NCBI GenBank assembly: GCA_905221605.1
Contig: CAJNDS010002002.1
Location: 308,001 to 372,000, forward strand
Origin: Symbiodinium natans
Taxonomy: Eukaryota > Sar > Dinophyceae > Suessiales > Symbiodiniaceae
Direction of reading: 5' to 3'
DNA: 64,000 nucleotides
The translations under genes were made by a program, and so were the position numbers. The notes under the pieces were generated by a model. The model was not told where the DNA came from. It worked only from the letters and a program-made list of their open reading frames with translations, and did no database searches. Position 1 is the first letter of the stretch. Every line of letters starts with the position of its first letter. Positions 19,315-29,583 of this stretch are shown one piece after another.

Positions 19315-20451
19315 GAGGAGCCCCCTGAGCTGCTCTGCGAGATCCCGGTGGCCCAGAATCACGTGATACGGCTGCTGCGGCAGCTTCCCCTAAGCTCCTC
19401 ATTCTCGGATTGGGGTCCCAGTGTTGCTGTGTGTGACCAGGTCATCGAAGGTCATCGGAGTTGGCTTAGGGCCGGCTGCCGCGTTGTTGAGCTGGGCTGC
19501 GGCGTGGGGCTTCCGAGCCTCGTTTGTGCAGCTCTGGGTGCCCGTGTGGTGGCCACTGACCTGCCCACAGCTATCACGGACATGGAGACCAACAGCGCTG
19601 TGAATGGCTGGCCCCAGGCCATCTGGCAGGTGGTGGGTGGTGGCTCTGAGGGCATCCCCGTCACCAGGGAGCGCGGCGGGAAGATCGAGAAGGAGCGCTT
19701 GTCTCAGGATGCTCTGGTCGAAGAGGTGGAGCTCAGGACGGAGTTGAACTTGATGAGGTTCCGCCGCTTGACGGGCTCGGGTCCCACAGAGGGCTGGGTG
19801 CAACTGAATCGCCCCTATGGCAACCGACCTCTGCTTGTGAAGACAGAGCTGCGCCCCCCGGCGCAGCGATCCCTTGCTGGGGATTTTGGCCGTGGCACGA
19901 TCATTGTCGTTCCGCTGCGGTGGGATGCTCAGGAGGCCCTGAATTTGATGAGGAGGCTGGATGACTTGGAGTCCGCTGCACTCGACCTCTCAGGGAACGA
20001 CCGGGCTCTGAAGCCTGCACATACCATGCCGCCAACTCGACAGGAGCGGCTGGTTCCGAACCAAGTCATTCGCCCGCAAGGATTCCCTAGCCTTGCGGAC
20101 ATCGTGCTCTGCTCTGACTGTGTCTGTGAGCCAGCCTACGGCGAAAGCTGGGAAGAGCTTGTGGAGACGATTGAAAGCATCCTGGCTCCAGATGGCTACG
20201 CGATAATATCTCTGAGGCGCCGCAGCTATGATGGGATCGAGCGCTTTGTGCAGCGCCTGGCCCGTAATTTGCGTTTCCAGCGCTTTCGGCATCGGCGATC
20301 TACCGCAGAGAGCGCCGACGGCATCGACTTGATCTGCGCCACGTGGCCCGGAAAGCGGGAGCAGTTCGAAGACTCCGTAGACTCTCCCCGAAACCCACGG
20401 GAGACAGAGTTCGCAAACATGTGCATGCAGGGTATGGTTCTCGAGGGCTGA
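19315..20451 (+). CDS. METTL21-type protein lysine methyltransferase with internal insertion
   Basis: This belongs to the seven-beta-strand METTL21/lysine methyltransferase family, cytosolic or nuclear enzymes that methylate lysines on chaperones and elongation factors. Counting from 19348: DWGPSVAVCDQVIEGHRSWL leads into motif I, CRVVELGCGVGLPSLVCAAL (residues 44-63), then ARVVATDLP (motif II) and a V-x-L-x-W element (VVPLRW, 187-192). LADIVLCSDCVCEPAYGESW (249-268) matches the family (D/E)-x-x-x-x-SDC-V-Y-x-P signature, followed by LVETIESILAPDGYAIISLR. An insertion of about 85 residues (100-185) separates the usual motifs; it contains TGSGPTEGWVQLNRPYGNRP, resembling a small beta domain. 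No ATG opens the frame: it remains open upstream past 19315 (REEPPELLCEIPVAQ), so a 5' exon is expected. The coding stretch is otherwise intronless. Confidence 0.75.
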   Translation, partial: EEPPELLCEIPVAQNHVIRLLRQLPLSSSFSDWGPSVAVCDQVIEGHRSWLRAGCRVVELGCGVGLPSLVCAALGARVVATDLPTAITDMETNSAVNGWPQAIWQVVGGGSEGIPVTRERGGKIEKERLSQDALVEEVELRTELNLMRFRRLTGSGPTEGWVQLNRPYGNRPLLVKTELRPPAQRSLAGDFGRGTIIVVPLRWDAQEALNLMRRLDDLESAALDLSGNDRALKPAHTMPPTRQERLVPNQVIRPQGFPSLADIVLCSDCVCEPAYGESWEELVETIESILAPDGYAIISLRRRSYDGIERFVQRLARNLRFQRFRHRRSTAESADGIDLICATWPGKREQFEDSVDSPRNPRETEFANMCMQGMVLEG

Positions 20452-20656
20452 AACTGGGCAAAAACCGTAGACTGTAGTGCTTTGCATGGCGCTGTGGAGC
20501 CCCTGCCAAAGGCATGGCGGTTCTTGGCCAATTGGTGTGTCGTTTCTGAGTCGGCGGATGTAATTACGGATGTCGGCACATTGGCACTTCGACGCTGAGC
20601 GCTGAGAAGAACCACGGGGCGCTCTTGGAGAGAAGAAAGCGGGGGGAAGAGGGGTG

Positions 20657-20657
<1 letters not shown>

Positions 20658-20692
<35 letters not shown>
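20658..20692 (+). repeat. Run of 35 G
   Basis: A pure G homopolymer of about 35 nt lies in the interval between the methyltransferase stop and the ARL3 start. Its exact length is prone to assembly error. Confidence 0.85.
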
Positions 20693-20699
20693 CGGAGGC

Positions 20700-21043
20700 T
20701 CTCGGGTCTCTCGGGCCTCGGATGGGCTCTCGGACTCGGATGGGCTTTTAAGTCACTTGTAGATACTTTTTGCGACTCGCCATTGCTGGTGCGCCTTCTC
20801 GCTCGAAGAGCGGACTTGCGCTTCCTACGAATTATAAGCCTCGGCCATTGGTTCGTCGTCGCCTGGCTTGGTGGTTGTGTGTGTGTGTGTGTCATTGCCA
20901 TGTCATTGCAATGTGTGGCTCAGAGCACATATAGTTCGTGTCGTACCGGCGGCATTTTGAGTGGGCTTGCAAAGGCTTGAAAGGCGGGACTGCGCGGAGA
21001 CTGGAGATAGCAGTGGCATGGGGGGGGAGTTTGAGTTTGCAGG
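20700..21043 (+). promoter_or_regulatory. Region upstream of ARL3
   Basis: About 340 bases with no exon: a (GT)n stretch at 20875-20891 and a short G run (GGGGGGGG) at 21020-21027, 16 bases before the ARL3 ATG. It should contain the 5' untranslated region. No TATA box or dinoflagellate spliced-leader relic was recognised. Confidence 0.3.
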
Positions 21044-23081
21044 ATGGGCCTCTTGAGCATCTTGAAGAAGATGAAGAAGGATGAGAAGGAGGCGCAACAA
21101 TACGAAGCAGTCGAGGAACCACTGCGGAACCCAAGCGTGCAGTTACGCATCTTGATGCTGGGCCTGGACAACGCGGGCAAAACCACCATCTTGAAGACCT
21201 TGCCGGGGCCTTATCCATGCACAATGCAGAAATGAATATGACATGTATGACATGTTTGCCGAAGCTCTGACGAAGGTCAACATCTGGCGAAATATATATT
21301 GGAAAACAGCGTTTTAAGTCTGACGTCGCCCTCAACTGCTCACCTGAAACCACAGCCTGAACCTTACCCTCAACCCTTCCTCAGTGCTCAACCCTGAAGC
21401 TGAGACTCACATCCGTAGGCGCAAAGTAAACTCCAAGACTGTAGGGTTCCACCCGGCAGTAAATTCCGCGAGAGGTAAGATAGATTTCCGGGACAGCAAT
21501 TGGGATCAGTAGAGGCGTCTTTCTCTCACCTTGTCATGTAATCTATGTCCCGAGCCGAACTCGGCAAATTGTGCCCTGTGCGCCCGAGGTCGCACGAAGA
21601 TATCAGCCACATCATGCCCACCCAGGCCGGACAGTCACTGCGCTGCTGCTTTTTCTCATTTGTAGTCTTAGTTGCCCTTGTTGCGGCTGCTAAAAATCAC
21701 TCAGGGCTTCAACATCAAGAGCCTGGTGCAAGACCGCCCCGGGCACAGAACGCTTGCGCTGACGGCTCACCAGCGCAACGTGTAGTAACCGAGATTTCAA
21801 GCTGAATGTCTGGGACATTGGTGGCCAGAAGACTATTCGCCCGTGGGCCTCGCTCTTTGTGATTTCCTGTTTCGCTCCTCTCTGTGCTTGATAGTTTGGA
21901 GGATTTGGACTTGGGGACCTGACCTGCAGCGCGAATTCTCAGTCATACAGGTACTGGAGCAACTACTTCGAGTCCTCAGATGCGCTGATCTACGTGATTG
22001 ACAGCGCGCATCTTGTGATTTCTGCCTTCTGCAAGCTCAGATCAAGAGAATCGAGCACTCACGTAGATGATGGACAGGGTATGACAGTGGCAGAAATTTG
22101 CATCAACCTACGGAGGTGCAATCGCTAGCAAGTGTTATCCTGAGCTTTCACCCCGAGGTTCCGACAGGAGACGGCTTGAAGAGAGCGGACAGGCCATCTG
22201 GATGGGACCAATGTCCTTACTTGCATATGGCTGTTTCTTCTGCAGGAGCTGCGCGAGCTTCTTGCTGAAGACAAGTTCTCGTCTAAGCGAGTGACTTTCT
22301 GCACGTCTTCAGCGGTTGTCCGCAACAGGATCAGCGCAGGAATGGTGGTCAGGTTGTGCGGGGTCGTCTTGGTTCCCGGCAGCTCCACTTAACTCTCCGG
22401 CCAATGAGGCTTGGAGGAATTCCCTTGCTGGTGTTTGCCAACAAGCAGGATCTTCTTCAGGCGTGCAAAGCCGAACTCCCTAACCCTCTCTCTCCACCCT
22501 CCGTCTTCCCTTCCCTCCATCTTCCTCCCGGCACTTGCACCGTCTCTTACGCTTCCCCACACCTCTCATTGGGATCAAGGAAAGCTTTGTAGAAGAGACT
22601 CCCTTTCAGTGAGAGCAACAAGAAAGGCGACTCCAGCTGATGAGATCGCAGCGGCGCTGGAGTTGGTCCATTGGATATGCATTGTGTGTCAAGCATTTGT
22701 GTGCAAGCATGGTGTGCAAACATTGTGTCCAGAACAACCTGCCTCACTTGGACATCTCACAGGCAACCATCTCCGATCGTACTTGGACGATCCAGGCGGT
22801 GTTGATTTCTCCCCCCCTTCTCGCGTCATGACGAGCTCCTTAAGAAAGTCCTTGCGCGATGTCGGGAATTGAGATCCCTGGAGGCATGCAGTGCAAAGGA
22901 TGGAACGGGGTTGGATGACGGCATGCAGTGGCTGATCGGCAGCATCAATGACAAGGATGACGCGCCCCTTTTTGCGATGCTTTTTGCTCAAGTTCCCACA
23001 CACGGAAAATGGCTTAGCTGCTTTTTTGGCCTCTGGCCAGGCGGCCTGAGAGAGCCCTCTGAGCGGAGTCTAGGACGCTAG
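21044..23081 (+). CDS. ARL3: ARL3-type small GTPase, 11 exons
   Basis: An Arf-like small GTPase of the ARL3 type, which in other eukaryotes releases lipidated cargo into cilia. Exons (nt): 21044-21201, 21589-21625, 21705-21732, 21794-21842, 21951-22007, 22168-22192, 22246-22274, 22409-22460, 22627-22665, 22733-22795, 22884-23081; the sum, 735 nt, gives 244 residues. The N-terminus [12 protein letters not shown] is the ARL3 amphipathic helix. Motifs: P-loop G40-LDNAG-K46-T; switch [12 protein letters not shown] (T64); WDIGGQ (82-86, Q86 present); NKQD (139-142); SAK (182-184). [17 protein letters not shown] is close to animal ARL3. A segment of about 20 residues ([20 protein letters not shown]) sits between the helix and the P-loop, and the C-terminus extends about 40 residues past the usual end, perhaps reading into an unrecognised intron. 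Intron 3 boundaries are ambiguous by one base. Confidence 0.88.
21202..22883 (+). other. Ten ARL3 introns, six with GC donors
   Basis: Introns: 21202-21588 (GC-AG), 21626-21704 (GC-AG), 21733-21793 (ambiguous: AC-AG, or shifted by one base GA-GA), 21843-21950 (GT-AG), 22008-22167 (GC-AG), 22193-22245 (GC-AG), 22275-22408 (GT-AG), 22461-22626 (GC-AG), 22666-22732 (GT-AG), 22796-22883 (GC-AG). Eight of ten acceptors are followed by G. Lengths range from 53 to 387 bases. The boundaries were set by keeping the conserved ARL3 protein in frame. Confidence 0.8.
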
Positions 23082-24700
23082 GAGCCCACTGAGCCCACAT
23101 TGCGCTTGACGGCCTCATTTTGAGAGCAGCTGCTCGCAAGCGTTTCACTGCATGTGCAGATTGCAGCTTCGTTTGCTGTCAGCTGAACAGCCGAGAGCGG
23201 AAGTCACCTAGATTCAACTGGCATCGATGACTATTGGACACATCGCACAACACTACAATTATTATGGCTGAGCATAGTTTGAGAGAACAACGCAGGAACT
23301 CTATGATGGGTCATAGGAATGTCCTCAGTGCCTTGGACGGCTGATGAAGCACTACTGACGATCACAGTGATCACACGTGAGAGCACCAGATTGCTTTGAA
23401 GCGACCTTTCTCACACGAATCGCACCCCTTTGACGGACTTTGAGATGGACTTTGTTTGACGCTTTGTTTGACGCCTTGAGACAGACACAAAAAGGAAAGA
23501 GCCCGTTGTGAGCTCTGGAGATGTGCACTGTTGGGGCTCACCAGGGTCATCATTTTAAGCGAAAGAGCTTACCTTCAGCATCCTTCAGCTTTCTTGTTGG
23601 GAGGAGGTCGTTTGGTAGGAGTTGGCAAGAAGTTTCAGAACTTGTCCATGATGGCGGTCAGCCACATCATGCAACCTTGCGTCGTCAGCTGTGTCCAAAG
23701 TAGCAGCGCTGATGTTCGCTGGCGGAGTAGTGGGCGCGGCAGTGAAAAGCCAGGCCAAACATTTTCTGCAACAAAATAGGGTGCAGGGCTTTCACGGGTT
23801 AGGCTTCAGGGATGGGGGTTGAGGGATGCTGAGGGTTTTGAGTTCGGAGGTTCAATGCCTGAGCATTCGGCCGCCCTTAACAACAAGCGCAGCTATTATG
23901 CAGTGGTTAGAGTAACAAGGATAGTTGTTGTCATTGCTATCATCGTTATTATGAATTTTCTTATTCAAAGACTTAGCGGCTTGTGTGGGAAGGTAGCAAA
24001 GCACGAGAGCAACTTATCAGTCCGAGGACCCTGTCATATATCCTGTTATACTGTAACGAGTGCACACTCCACACATTAATTACACAAACCAGAACAGGTT
24101 GCCACGATTACCGCAGTATTATGCCTCGTCACTGGATAAGGTCGAGGCATGGTATCTTCTGTAGCCGCGTGAACAATACCTCCAGTGCTGTGTGTCTGAA
24201 ATCGCTGGTGACAGACCGTGGCAGTCTGGAGCATTGCATCGCAGTCCCAAACTAGCTAGTTAAGCAAAGCGAGTGTTTGAGGTTCAAGCGGCAGCATTTC
24301 CTAAGAGCTCGGATTGCGGATACGCATTTCGACAACAGTCACCACCAGGACAGCACGTCTATCTTCGAGGGCAATTCTTGGACACGCCAGGGCTGAAGCC
24401 TTGAAAAGCGATGTTGCTCTACAGCATGATGCCACCCATGCCGATGTACGCATGGGTGAATACGTGGGGCATGAAGGCACTAGAATGAAGTGGGATGACG
24501 TGGGATAAAGTGGGGATTCCCAACAGCCTCCAACGCGCGCGCGCACGCCAGGGCAAGGGCAAAGTCAAAGGCAAGCTTCTGAAAGTGGACGACTCCTTGA
24601 AGGCCCCTGGGATCAGAGATTGTCTTAGCAGTTTAGGTTTTAGGTGCGGCCTGTTCAAAAGCCTTTCTTGGGATCAATGGGATGTGTCGGAGCTGGGTGT
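23082..24700. other. Intergenic stretch
   Basis: No exon with convincing coding character. A weak plus-strand frame at about 24540-24600 (QGKGKVKGKLLKVDDSLKAP) could be a basic upstream exon of the RRM gene. The sequence at 23770-24080 is AT-richer and low in complexity in places. Confidence 0.35.
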
Positions 24701-24762
24701 CACATGTTCACTCCACTGTAATGGGTCGAGATCAACATGGCTCTGCCATCAGCTCCTGTCAG

Positions 24763-25967
24763 GTGTGGCTCGGCAACGTTCCAGAGAGCATCCGCTGGAA
24801 GGAGCTCCGGGAACACATTGACCAGGCGGACGATCCAGACCGACTGGAGCAGAAGGCTTCAGGCCCACTTTCTACGATACTGCTCAAGAGACCCCGAGCC
24901 GGGCCTGCAATCCCCCTCCACCAGGTACGAAAGCACCCCAAGATAGCGGCTGCCATGCTAAAGCAACTATATACCTATAAGTCTATAAGGCCTCTGCATT
25001 TTGTAAGAGGCAAATAAAGGCTTGCGAAAGGCTTACGCGAAAGGCTCACGCGACAGGCTTACGCGAAAGGCTTACGCGAGGCTTACGGCTTCAGAGGTTT
25101 GAGGGCTCCAAGCCTCTAAGCTAGCCTCTGTGCAGCACGTGAAGAGCAAGTGGGTCGAGACCTTCCATGGCAAGGCAGTGCTTCCGTGCCGTGCGGGCTT
25201 CTAGGGTTTGTTAGGTCTCATGAGGTTTGTGGCGCTTTTCTTTTCGGGTTTAGGGAATGATTTTTTCCGGCATGCTCAGGGAATGCAAATCAACCAGGCC
25301 AACATGATCCAATGCTAACGAGATCCGACTCCAATCTAACATGTGCCCTGGTGCATATCGGAGTCCCCGAATGTACCTCATATCGCACCTGCTGACTGCA
25401 ATCTCCGCGGAAGTACCTCGGCAATTTACAGAACTACATTCCTGGGCACGGCTGCAGACATCAGCACAAGTCCTTTCGCCACATGAGTTGGGCCCCAGCC
25501 CTGGCAAGACCTGCAGGCATACCCCAACACTCAACGCATCTCTACCCTCTAAATACAGTACTCTTCAACAGCACTGAGTACGCTTCAAGGCTCGCTTGTA
25601 CTTGTTGACATATGGCGATACATGGCGTCATGTGCCGCCTGCCACAGAACGATCCACTGGACATGACACATGTCACGTGGCTCAGGGCAAAGGAACTGCA
25701 GCCATCGTGTTTGCCTTGGCCTCGGAGTGAGGAAGCAGCTCCTCCTAAGCTGAAGTCAAGCTGACATGTGTGCACACATGGGGGGACATGGGGTTCAGGG
25801 GCAAGGCAGTGAATCGCACAAGATCGCACAATAGAACAGTGCACAGCTAGAAGCTCCCTTTTGCAGTAGAAGTAGGTCTTGTCAGTTTGATTCGTTTGAC
25901 TCTGTGTGTTTCTGTCGGCCTCAGGCCAGCGCTGACGAGGCCTCCCGCGCTATCCACCTCCTGAACA
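24763..25967 (+). CDS. RNA-recognition-motif (RRM) protein, partial exon set
   Basis: Three plus-strand pieces form most of an RRM, an RNA-binding domain. Exon 24763-24825 follows CCTGTCAG and encodes VWLGNVPESIRWKELREHID then Q: the RNP2 strand (V-W-L-G-N-V-P) and first helix. Exon 25136-25174 encodes HVKSKWVETFHGK, the following strand. Exon 25925-25967 follows CCTCAG and encodes ASADEASRAIHLLN, the second helix with its A-x-x-A-I-x-x-L-N pattern. The first two exons end at CAG and AAG before GC donors (GCGGAC, GCAGTG). The exon with RNP1 (G-F/Y-G-F-V type) should lie between 25175 and 25924, but I could not place it. A basic Gly/Lys stretch at 24.54-24.60 kb may be an upstream exon. Confidence 0.55.
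25018..25088 (+). repeat. AAAGGCTTACGCG tandem repeat
   Basis: Five to six imperfect copies of a 13-15 bp unit (AAAGGCTTACGCG and variants AAGGCTCACGCG, CAGGCTTACGCG) inside an intron of the RRM gene. Confidence 0.85.
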
Positions 25968-25969
25968 GG

Positions 25970-26660
25970 ACAGCGCCCTTGTACAGGCTGCGCGGACTTT
26001 CCCAAGCAAACTCGGATGTCATACCCAGTAGTAAACACGAGAACCTCTCGCGATGATCGGACACACCGATAGTTGCAAGTTGAAGCCAGGATAAATCATC
26101 CATGCTCTCAATTCTGCATTCCGATCCATGGATTACGTAGCAATTCTCGACGCGGCATGTTCTGTTTAGACTGGAAGTGCCGATGCAGGAGCACTATTCG
26201 TGGACACTCCTTGGTGGCGGACAGCAGCGGCCTGAACAATTTGGGATCGGGGATTTGCGGTATTGCGGTAGCTAGTCGGGTGGTCCTTCTGTTCCTGCAC
26301 TGTGCCTTCTCGATCCTGAAGCTGTGGCTTCAATAAGACCCTCAAGTCCTTCAAACAAATCCCGGTCGCAAGCAAGTCGCTAAACTCAACACCAACACTC
26401 CAAAAGCCCTCCCCACCCTGACCCCACACAGTACCATACAGTGCCCTAGATCTCCCAGGGTGGGTGCCCAGGGCGAAGGAGTGAGCCGGGGCGAAATCGA
26501 AATGTCACATCAGGGCTGGTTCGAGGCTTCGGGTGTTTCTGTCTTCGACTGCAGTGGGTTTCTTGAGGGTTTTGGGCTTAGTCTGCCTCTTAAGGAGGAC
26601 GAGGCTCGGTACATAGGGGCAGCTCTGATGGCCTCTGTGATCGCTGTCCACCTGGTTTCA
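25970..26660. other. Stretch without a supported gene
   Basis: Several short frames, none convincing. It may hold the 3' exons of the RRM gene or 5' exons of the next gene. Confidence 0.3.
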
Positions 26661-26661
26661 G

Positions 26662-26769
26662 CTTCGCGCAATCACACCTTGAGGACCTCATCCACGAGCA
26701 TGTCCTGTACAACCTCCACAAGAATGCCGACGTGTCCAAGCCCTTTCTGGAACGGAGCGTCGGTGACGG
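26662..26769 (+). CDS. Putative exon of a helical-repeat (HEAT/TOG-like) protein
   Basis: The exon follows TTTCAG and ends before a GT donor (GTTGAT). It encodes FAQSHLEDLIHEHVLYNLHK then NADVSKPFLERSVGDG. The pattern (a helix, L-x-x-K-x-A-D-V-S-K-P-F-L, a second helix) resembles a helical hairpin in HEAT or TOG domains such as those of CLASP-type proteins, where 'K-x-x-D-x-x-x-F-L' joins paired helices. This is resemblance by eye, not proof. The frame of this exon is not the longest frame here. Confidence 0.4.
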
Positions 26770-27069
26770 GTTGATATCGGCTCCGAGCGCATTCGGGTTT
26801 CTCCCGAGGTCGCAGAAGGTGCAGCAGGTCACGCAAGGGGTGTACCTCCTGGGTCATGAGGCACACGCAAAGAATCGTGGCCAGTGGCGGTAAAGTCGGT
26901 AGGTGATGACGGCTCACTGTCCATCTGGCAGAAAGGTGAACATCGACTGGAGGCACTCCCGCGAACCTGGGAAGCCTGGGCCGCGGCCGTAGCCGTAGTG
27001 GCCGATAAAGTCGTGGTCTTGAGATGGCTGAGCGAACTTGCCCGAGGCATCCAGCTGGCGAGACGCCAG

Positions 27070-27310
27070 AGCCATGCCGAAGCCTCAGACCCACAGCGCC
27101 TCTGTGACGCCCGCCATCGACATGCTGTTGCGATGCTGCAATGAACGTTTGGCCAAGACACCTCCATATACCCCGCATCTTAAGCCTGCGGTGTTTGCGG
27201 GGATAGATGTGGCTCAAATGGTCGTTGCGTTAGTCAGTGTAGAACCGGAACCGCGAGACTCAAACAGGCAGAATGAAGAGTACCAGAAAACATCTACATC
27301 CAACAAGTAG
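27070..27310 (+). CDS. Putative downstream exon of the same helical protein
   Basis: A plus-strand frame encodes AMPKPQTHSASVTPAIDMLL then RCCNERLAK, consistent with another helix pair, continuing into HLKPAVFAGIDVAQMVVALV and ending at a stop at 27310. The first part looks coding; the end may read past a donor. Confidence 0.35.
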
Positions 27311-27499
27311 AGGCATACGAAGTGTGAGTCGCGGCGGATCCGGAAACGGCGGATGCGACGGCATGGGAGACAACGCCGCCCAATCTGGAGCTGCCTTGGG
27401 CATTGTGGGCCATTTATCTGAATCTGCTTCCTTTCTGGCCTCGCATTTGCCTCAGCCCCATCCAACACTGCAAAGCAGAGCTCAAACTGTGGGCTTTGA

Positions 27500-27652
27500 T
27501 GTGGCCTCGGCGCAGTCATGCAAGATGGGCGTTTGGACGTTGATGCAGCCGCTTTGCGTACAATGCTTGTCCAAGTAGCAGAAGGAAAGCTCGGTACACC
27601 TAGCGCGTACTTGGCAACGTTTGCTGCTCTTCTACGGTTGCCGTTGCTAGGT
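27500..27652 (+). CDS. Weak putative exon
   Basis: A plus-strand frame encodes VMQDGRLDVDAAALRTMLVQ then VAEGKLGTPSAYLATFAALL. It looks like a helical coding segment upstream of the exon at 27681-27987. Confidence 0.33.
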
Positions 27653-27680
27653 TAATGTTTGCATCTCTTCTCCTGCAGAG

Positions 27681-27987
27681 GCGCTTGCAGACTTCCGACC
27701 AGCCTGGTGGCGTGCATTTTGAATCGGTGCGAGTTGAAGGTGGGTGGCAATCGTCGTTGAGGTGTCATTGTGTTGATCGAAGTGGAGCTCCATATGCATG
27801 GAGCGGCAAAGAGTTCAAGAGCGAGGTGACAAGCAAGAAAAAGGAGGCGGAAGAGGGTGCGGCTAGCAGTTTCTTCAAAGACCCTGATGTCCAAAGGACA
27901 GCTGCTAACCTCCCCCCTGCCAAACGACACGTGGACGCCTTGGAGTCGTGGCAAATCAAGCGCAATCTCCGGCCGAAGCACAATTAG
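27681..27987 (+). CDS. Putative terminal exon with dsRNA-binding-like domain
   Basis: The exon follows CTGCAGAG and runs to a TAG at 27987, encoding about 100 residues. HFESVRVEGGWQSSLRCHCV then DRSGAPYAWSGKEFKSEVTS suggests a three-strand sheet, and KKKEAEEGAASSFFKDPDV resembles the C-terminal helix of a double-stranded-RNA-binding domain, whose signature is S-K-K-x-A-x-x-x-A-A. The N-terminal helix of that fold would be in an upstream exon. The tail is basic (RNLRPKHN). It could instead be a related alpha-beta domain. Confidence 0.42.
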
Positions 27988-28018
27988 CTCATGAGGACTC
28001 TAGTCCAGTCTTTCACTT

Positions 28019-28449
28019 GTGGTTGTGGGCTCGCGTCCAAACTGCAAGCGTAGCGAAGGGAGGCACTTCACTCTTCACATGATGAAGCGTGCAATTGGTG
28101 AAAAAGTTGAGCTGCCTGGGCATTCTTTGAAACTGTTACTGCAGCCTGAGGCCATAAGACTCTTGCGCGAGCCTCAGGGGCGTCACCTCAGAGTCTTCGC
28201 AGACTCTTTGGATCGCTCACCAGTAATCGGTTTCAAAGTGTGGGACTTGAAGGGATCTACCAGGGACGTGTCGTCCTAAACCATGCGGAAAAGACAGCCT
28301 CCCGCACCTCTGCCCAAACCCGAACTTGTCTCATTTTTCTCGTGGCTGAGTGGCAAGGCTTTGGTCCAGCGGAAGCAGATCGGGAAGGTCCCTGCGCGGA
28401 CCAGCCCCTGCCCAAGGCGCGCGTCCGGCAGACCATTGACATGTACTGA
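28019..28449 (+). CDS. Weak putative exons
   Basis: Two overlapping plus-strand frames: GRHFTLHMMKRAIGEKVELP at about 28055-28120, continuing to IRLLREPQGRHLRVFADSLD, and a second ending at a stop at 28449. They look moderately coding. No domain recognised. Confidence 0.28.
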
Positions 28450-29580
28450 GGGTTTTGTGTGCTGTTCTGGATTGCTGTTCGGCGCCAGCTCGCCGATTCA
28501 TTATGTGATTGAAACTAGATTGGTCACGTAAGTTGAGCAAAATGATGGACAAGGCACAACCTTGAGGTTAGACAACTTTTTGTATAAGAACAAGTGATGT
28601 GATTTACATAGTATCTGTTGACAAGGTGGCTACTTTCGGCACTTCTGCCATGCCCAGGCCCATTGGTGCAAGCACTCAAAAGCATTGCGGCTCTATTCGA
28701 AGTTGCTGCTTGACCTTGTTTCGCGTGAGCGTCTTAGGTTCGCCCATTCACCATCCGTGGGAACCTGGCTGGCATCCCAAACCAACAAGGCCCATATGGA
28801 GTTTTCACCTTTGTGGGGCGGTGCATGGCTTTAAGATGTTGCTGGCCAGGCGTCGTGCCTACGCGTGCAGAAACCAAACATGAACCCTGCCGCGATTCGA
28901 CAAGCAGAATCTGTGAAGGTGGTGCATGGCTAGTTTGGCCATTGAACTGCTGCTTTGAAGCCCCAAGCAGAGCACCGCGAGGGCTCAAACTGCAAGGTCC
29001 ATGCCGCGGAGCCGCAGGGCCTCTCTACGCAGGCTTTGTGCCGCCCACTGCACGAGTTGTTGCCTAGGCATCGTCGACAGAGGAATCACAAAAATGCGTT
29101 TTAAAAGCAGCAATGGTGATCGTAGTGTTGATAAACATAATTAGTGATGGTTTTTTCATCACTAGCCTTTAGTGTTTAGCCATGAAGCGCGACATGGCGG
29201 CATTTAGGGCAGCACGAGGGCTGCACTCCTTGCAACCAGTTCGGAACCTTCTTCCTCTGCATAGGATGTCTAGCTTAAATGGGTTGTAGGAGTTTGGGCG
29301 TGATCGTGTTTTTCAGGAAGGATTCAAAGTTCAGGGGTTTCGTTCTGACAGGGCGAGGAGGCGCGCGACATCCGGGAGATCGAAGACGTGTTCGGAGCGA
29401 ATCTGCAGGACTTGGGGAGTTGAGTGGGACACGGGCCGAAACCAACAGGGGGTTATGGCGGTTAGGGGAGCCGGTTTGGGGAAGTTGGGGGTTTTGCCTC
29501 GTAGAGGCTGCGGAAACCACCAAGTGCGGCACGCCTGTCATTGCCGAGGCGAGAGGGCAATGCAAGATCCAATGTAGTGA
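28450..29580. other. Stretch without a supported gene
   Basis: A plus-strand frame at 29279-29596 is Gly/Arg-rich and unconvincing; another frame there reads DIREIEDVFGANLQDLG, which could be a small exon at about 29366-29416. Nothing else can be supported. Confidence 0.3.
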
Positions 29581-29583
29581 GAG

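Noticed and set aside
19990-20901. 303-residue minus-strand frame opposite the METTL21-type gene
   Set aside because: It is the antisense of conserved methyltransferase motifs and includes a Pro run made by the poly-G tract.
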